Source: a virus
Reading direction: 5' to 3' (one strand)
DNA length: 40,647 nucleotides
Virus record (IMG/VR): IMGVR_UViG_3300045110_000463
Location: 1-40,647 of that record
The notes beneath the pieces are model-generated. The model searched no databases. It was not told the origin of the DNA and worked only from the letters and a program-made list of their open reading frames with translations. Position numbers and translations under genes: made by a program. Shown in pieces: positions 39,867 through 40,647 of this stretch (position 1 is its first letter; the number at the start of each line of letters is the position of its first letter).

Positions 39867-40510
39867 CAGACGGCGACCCAGGCGTCTGCATCGACCGTCT
39901 TGACGATCTGCGTCTGCGTCACGCTCAGCTTCTCGCCATACACTTCGGGCTTGAGCGCTTGGAGCAGTTTGACCAACGTCGTCTCCTGCGGTCGCCACTC
40001 GATCACTCGCTCGATCAACCGATCACCCCGCCACACTTCCCTGATCAACTTCGCGCCGTGCATCGCCCGATCGAGCGCCGTCGCCTCGAGTTGATCCACC
40101 ACCGCCGCCTTAGCCTGGTGGAACCTGAGCGTGAACTGCTCGTCATGCTCGAGCCAGATCTGGATCGTGGCGCGCGTGATACCCGCCTCGAGCGCCGACC
40201 CCAGAAAGTCGCCTTTTCTGGCGTACTCGGTCAGGAAGTGCTCCTTGGCGTCTGCCTCGACCTCAGGTGACGGTACTGCGTTCTTCGCACGACGATCGAC
40301 GCGCTTACGACGTACACCACCCTTCTCCACCGCCGAGAGCTTCGACTCGACCAGCGTTACGGTCGCCGCATGATCAGCCCGATGCCGCATCAGTGCGTAG
40401 CGAGTCAGGTGAAACCGACGCGCCAACTCGTGGATCGACAGTCCAGCCCGTAGGCCGCTATCGACCGCCTTGAGCTCGGGGTGAGCACACACCCTACAGC
40501 GCTGCGGCAT
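39866..40510 (-). CDS. terS: Small terminase subunit (214 aa)
   Basis: A short N-terminal motif with RCRVCAHPEL and HTH (GLSIHELARRFHLTRYALMRHRADH) precedes a terS-type HTH and helical domain (FLGSALEAGITRATIQIWLEHDEQFTLRFHQAKAAVVDQL). The C-terminal region probably oligomerises. It should recognise pac or cos DNA and load the large subunit. First gene of the leftward late operon; ATG 40510. Confidence 0.85.
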   Translation of the reverse strand: MPQRCRVCAHPELKAVDSGLRAGLSIHELARRFHLTRYALMRHRADHAATVTLVESKLSAVEKGGVRRKRVDRRAKNAVPSPEVEADAKEHFLTEYARKGDFLGSALEAGITRATIQIWLEHDEQFTLRFHQAKAAVVDQLEATALDRAMHGAKLIREVWRGDRLIERVIEWRPQETTLVKLLQALKPEVYGEKLSVTQTQIVKTVDADAWVAV

Positions 40511-40647
40511 CGTATCGATCCTGACCTGATGCTGTAGTCAGCATGTACTCGGCTGCAGTGTACGCCCAAGCGCACCCCTGTGCGGTTCAGAGCCCCTCCG
40601 GGGGTGCGGTTCCCGGTCAACCCTCAGTTTTTGTCTGTCTGGGGCCC
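40511..40647. other. Region upstream of terS with repeats; possible late promoter or packaging site
   Basis: No gene is seen. CGCACCCC (40571-40578) and GGGGTGCG (40601-40608) form an inverted repeat enclosing CCCCTCCGGGG. GTGCGGTTC is repeated at 40580-40588 and 40604-40612, and ATGCTG-TAGT-CAGCAT (40529-40544) is a hairpin. Packaging sites often lie beside terS, but nothing is decisive. Confidence 0.4.

Noticed and set aside
1-40647. Terminal direct repeats or circular overlap
   Set aside because: The first and last bases do not match, so completeness or circularity cannot be claimed.
1-40647. tRNA genes, CRISPR array, retroelement (DGR) or insertion sequence
   Set aside because: No cloverleaf with CCA-side features, no regularly spaced repeats with spacers, no reverse transcriptase and no transposase were seen on reading both strands.

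Overview
This window looks like most or all of one high-GC, tailed, temperate bacteriophage genome, probably a podovirus. It has a virion block in terminase-portal-scaffold-capsid order, ejection-type internal proteins including a 1,778-residue giant with a muramidase domain, several collagen-like or fibre proteins, and no tape-measure, sheath or major tail tube gene that I can recognise. A large serine integrase and a divergent regulatory region indicate lysogeny. The host cannot be read from the window. GC richness and a GAAC-N4-GTTC box of the LexA type known from Gram-positive-like lineages suggest an actinobacterial or Chloroflexota-like host, but this is inference.

Layout. 1-1453 (+): very small genes including an XRE regulator, with short DNA repeats at gene ends. 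1475-7112 (-): early/replication operon, from an RHH protein through a secreted lytic transglycosylase, a membrane peptide, an SSB-like protein, a VRR-NUC nuclease, a prim-pol/ATPase and a RecB/Cas4-like nuclease to two small zinc proteins. 7113-8439: control region with two divergent HTH genes, a perfect 27-bp palindrome, a LexA-like box and further inverted repeats. 8417-10030 (+): serine integrase. 10124-13801 (+): accessory small genes, including a zinc/HhH protein and a transglutaminase-like protein, with a second family of gene-junction repeats. 13798-15233 (-): lysis-type module with several one- or two-helix membrane peptides and a cysteine-peptidase protein. 15230-40510 (-): virion genes, transcribed leftwards from small terminase.

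Main result. The major capsid gene is split. Between 25256 and 25497 on the minus strand lies a 242-nt ORF-less group I intron, with recognisable P, Q, R and S core elements, a 7-bp P1 ending in a U-G pair, and a GAAA-capped P9. Splicing joins a 15-codon first exon, apparently starting at ATT, to the long second exon, restoring a normal HK97-type N-terminus. An automatic annotation would instead start the capsid protein at a GTG at 25210. A free-standing HNH endonuclease gene sits antisense in the virion operon 10 kb away and shares a CTAG with the portal stop codon.

Most genes overlap by ATGA, GTGA or TGATG, so translation is strongly coupled. No tRNA, rRNA, CRISPR array, insertion sequence or DNA polymerase was seen; replication probably relies on the host polymerase. 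No gap over 300 bp is left without a feature.
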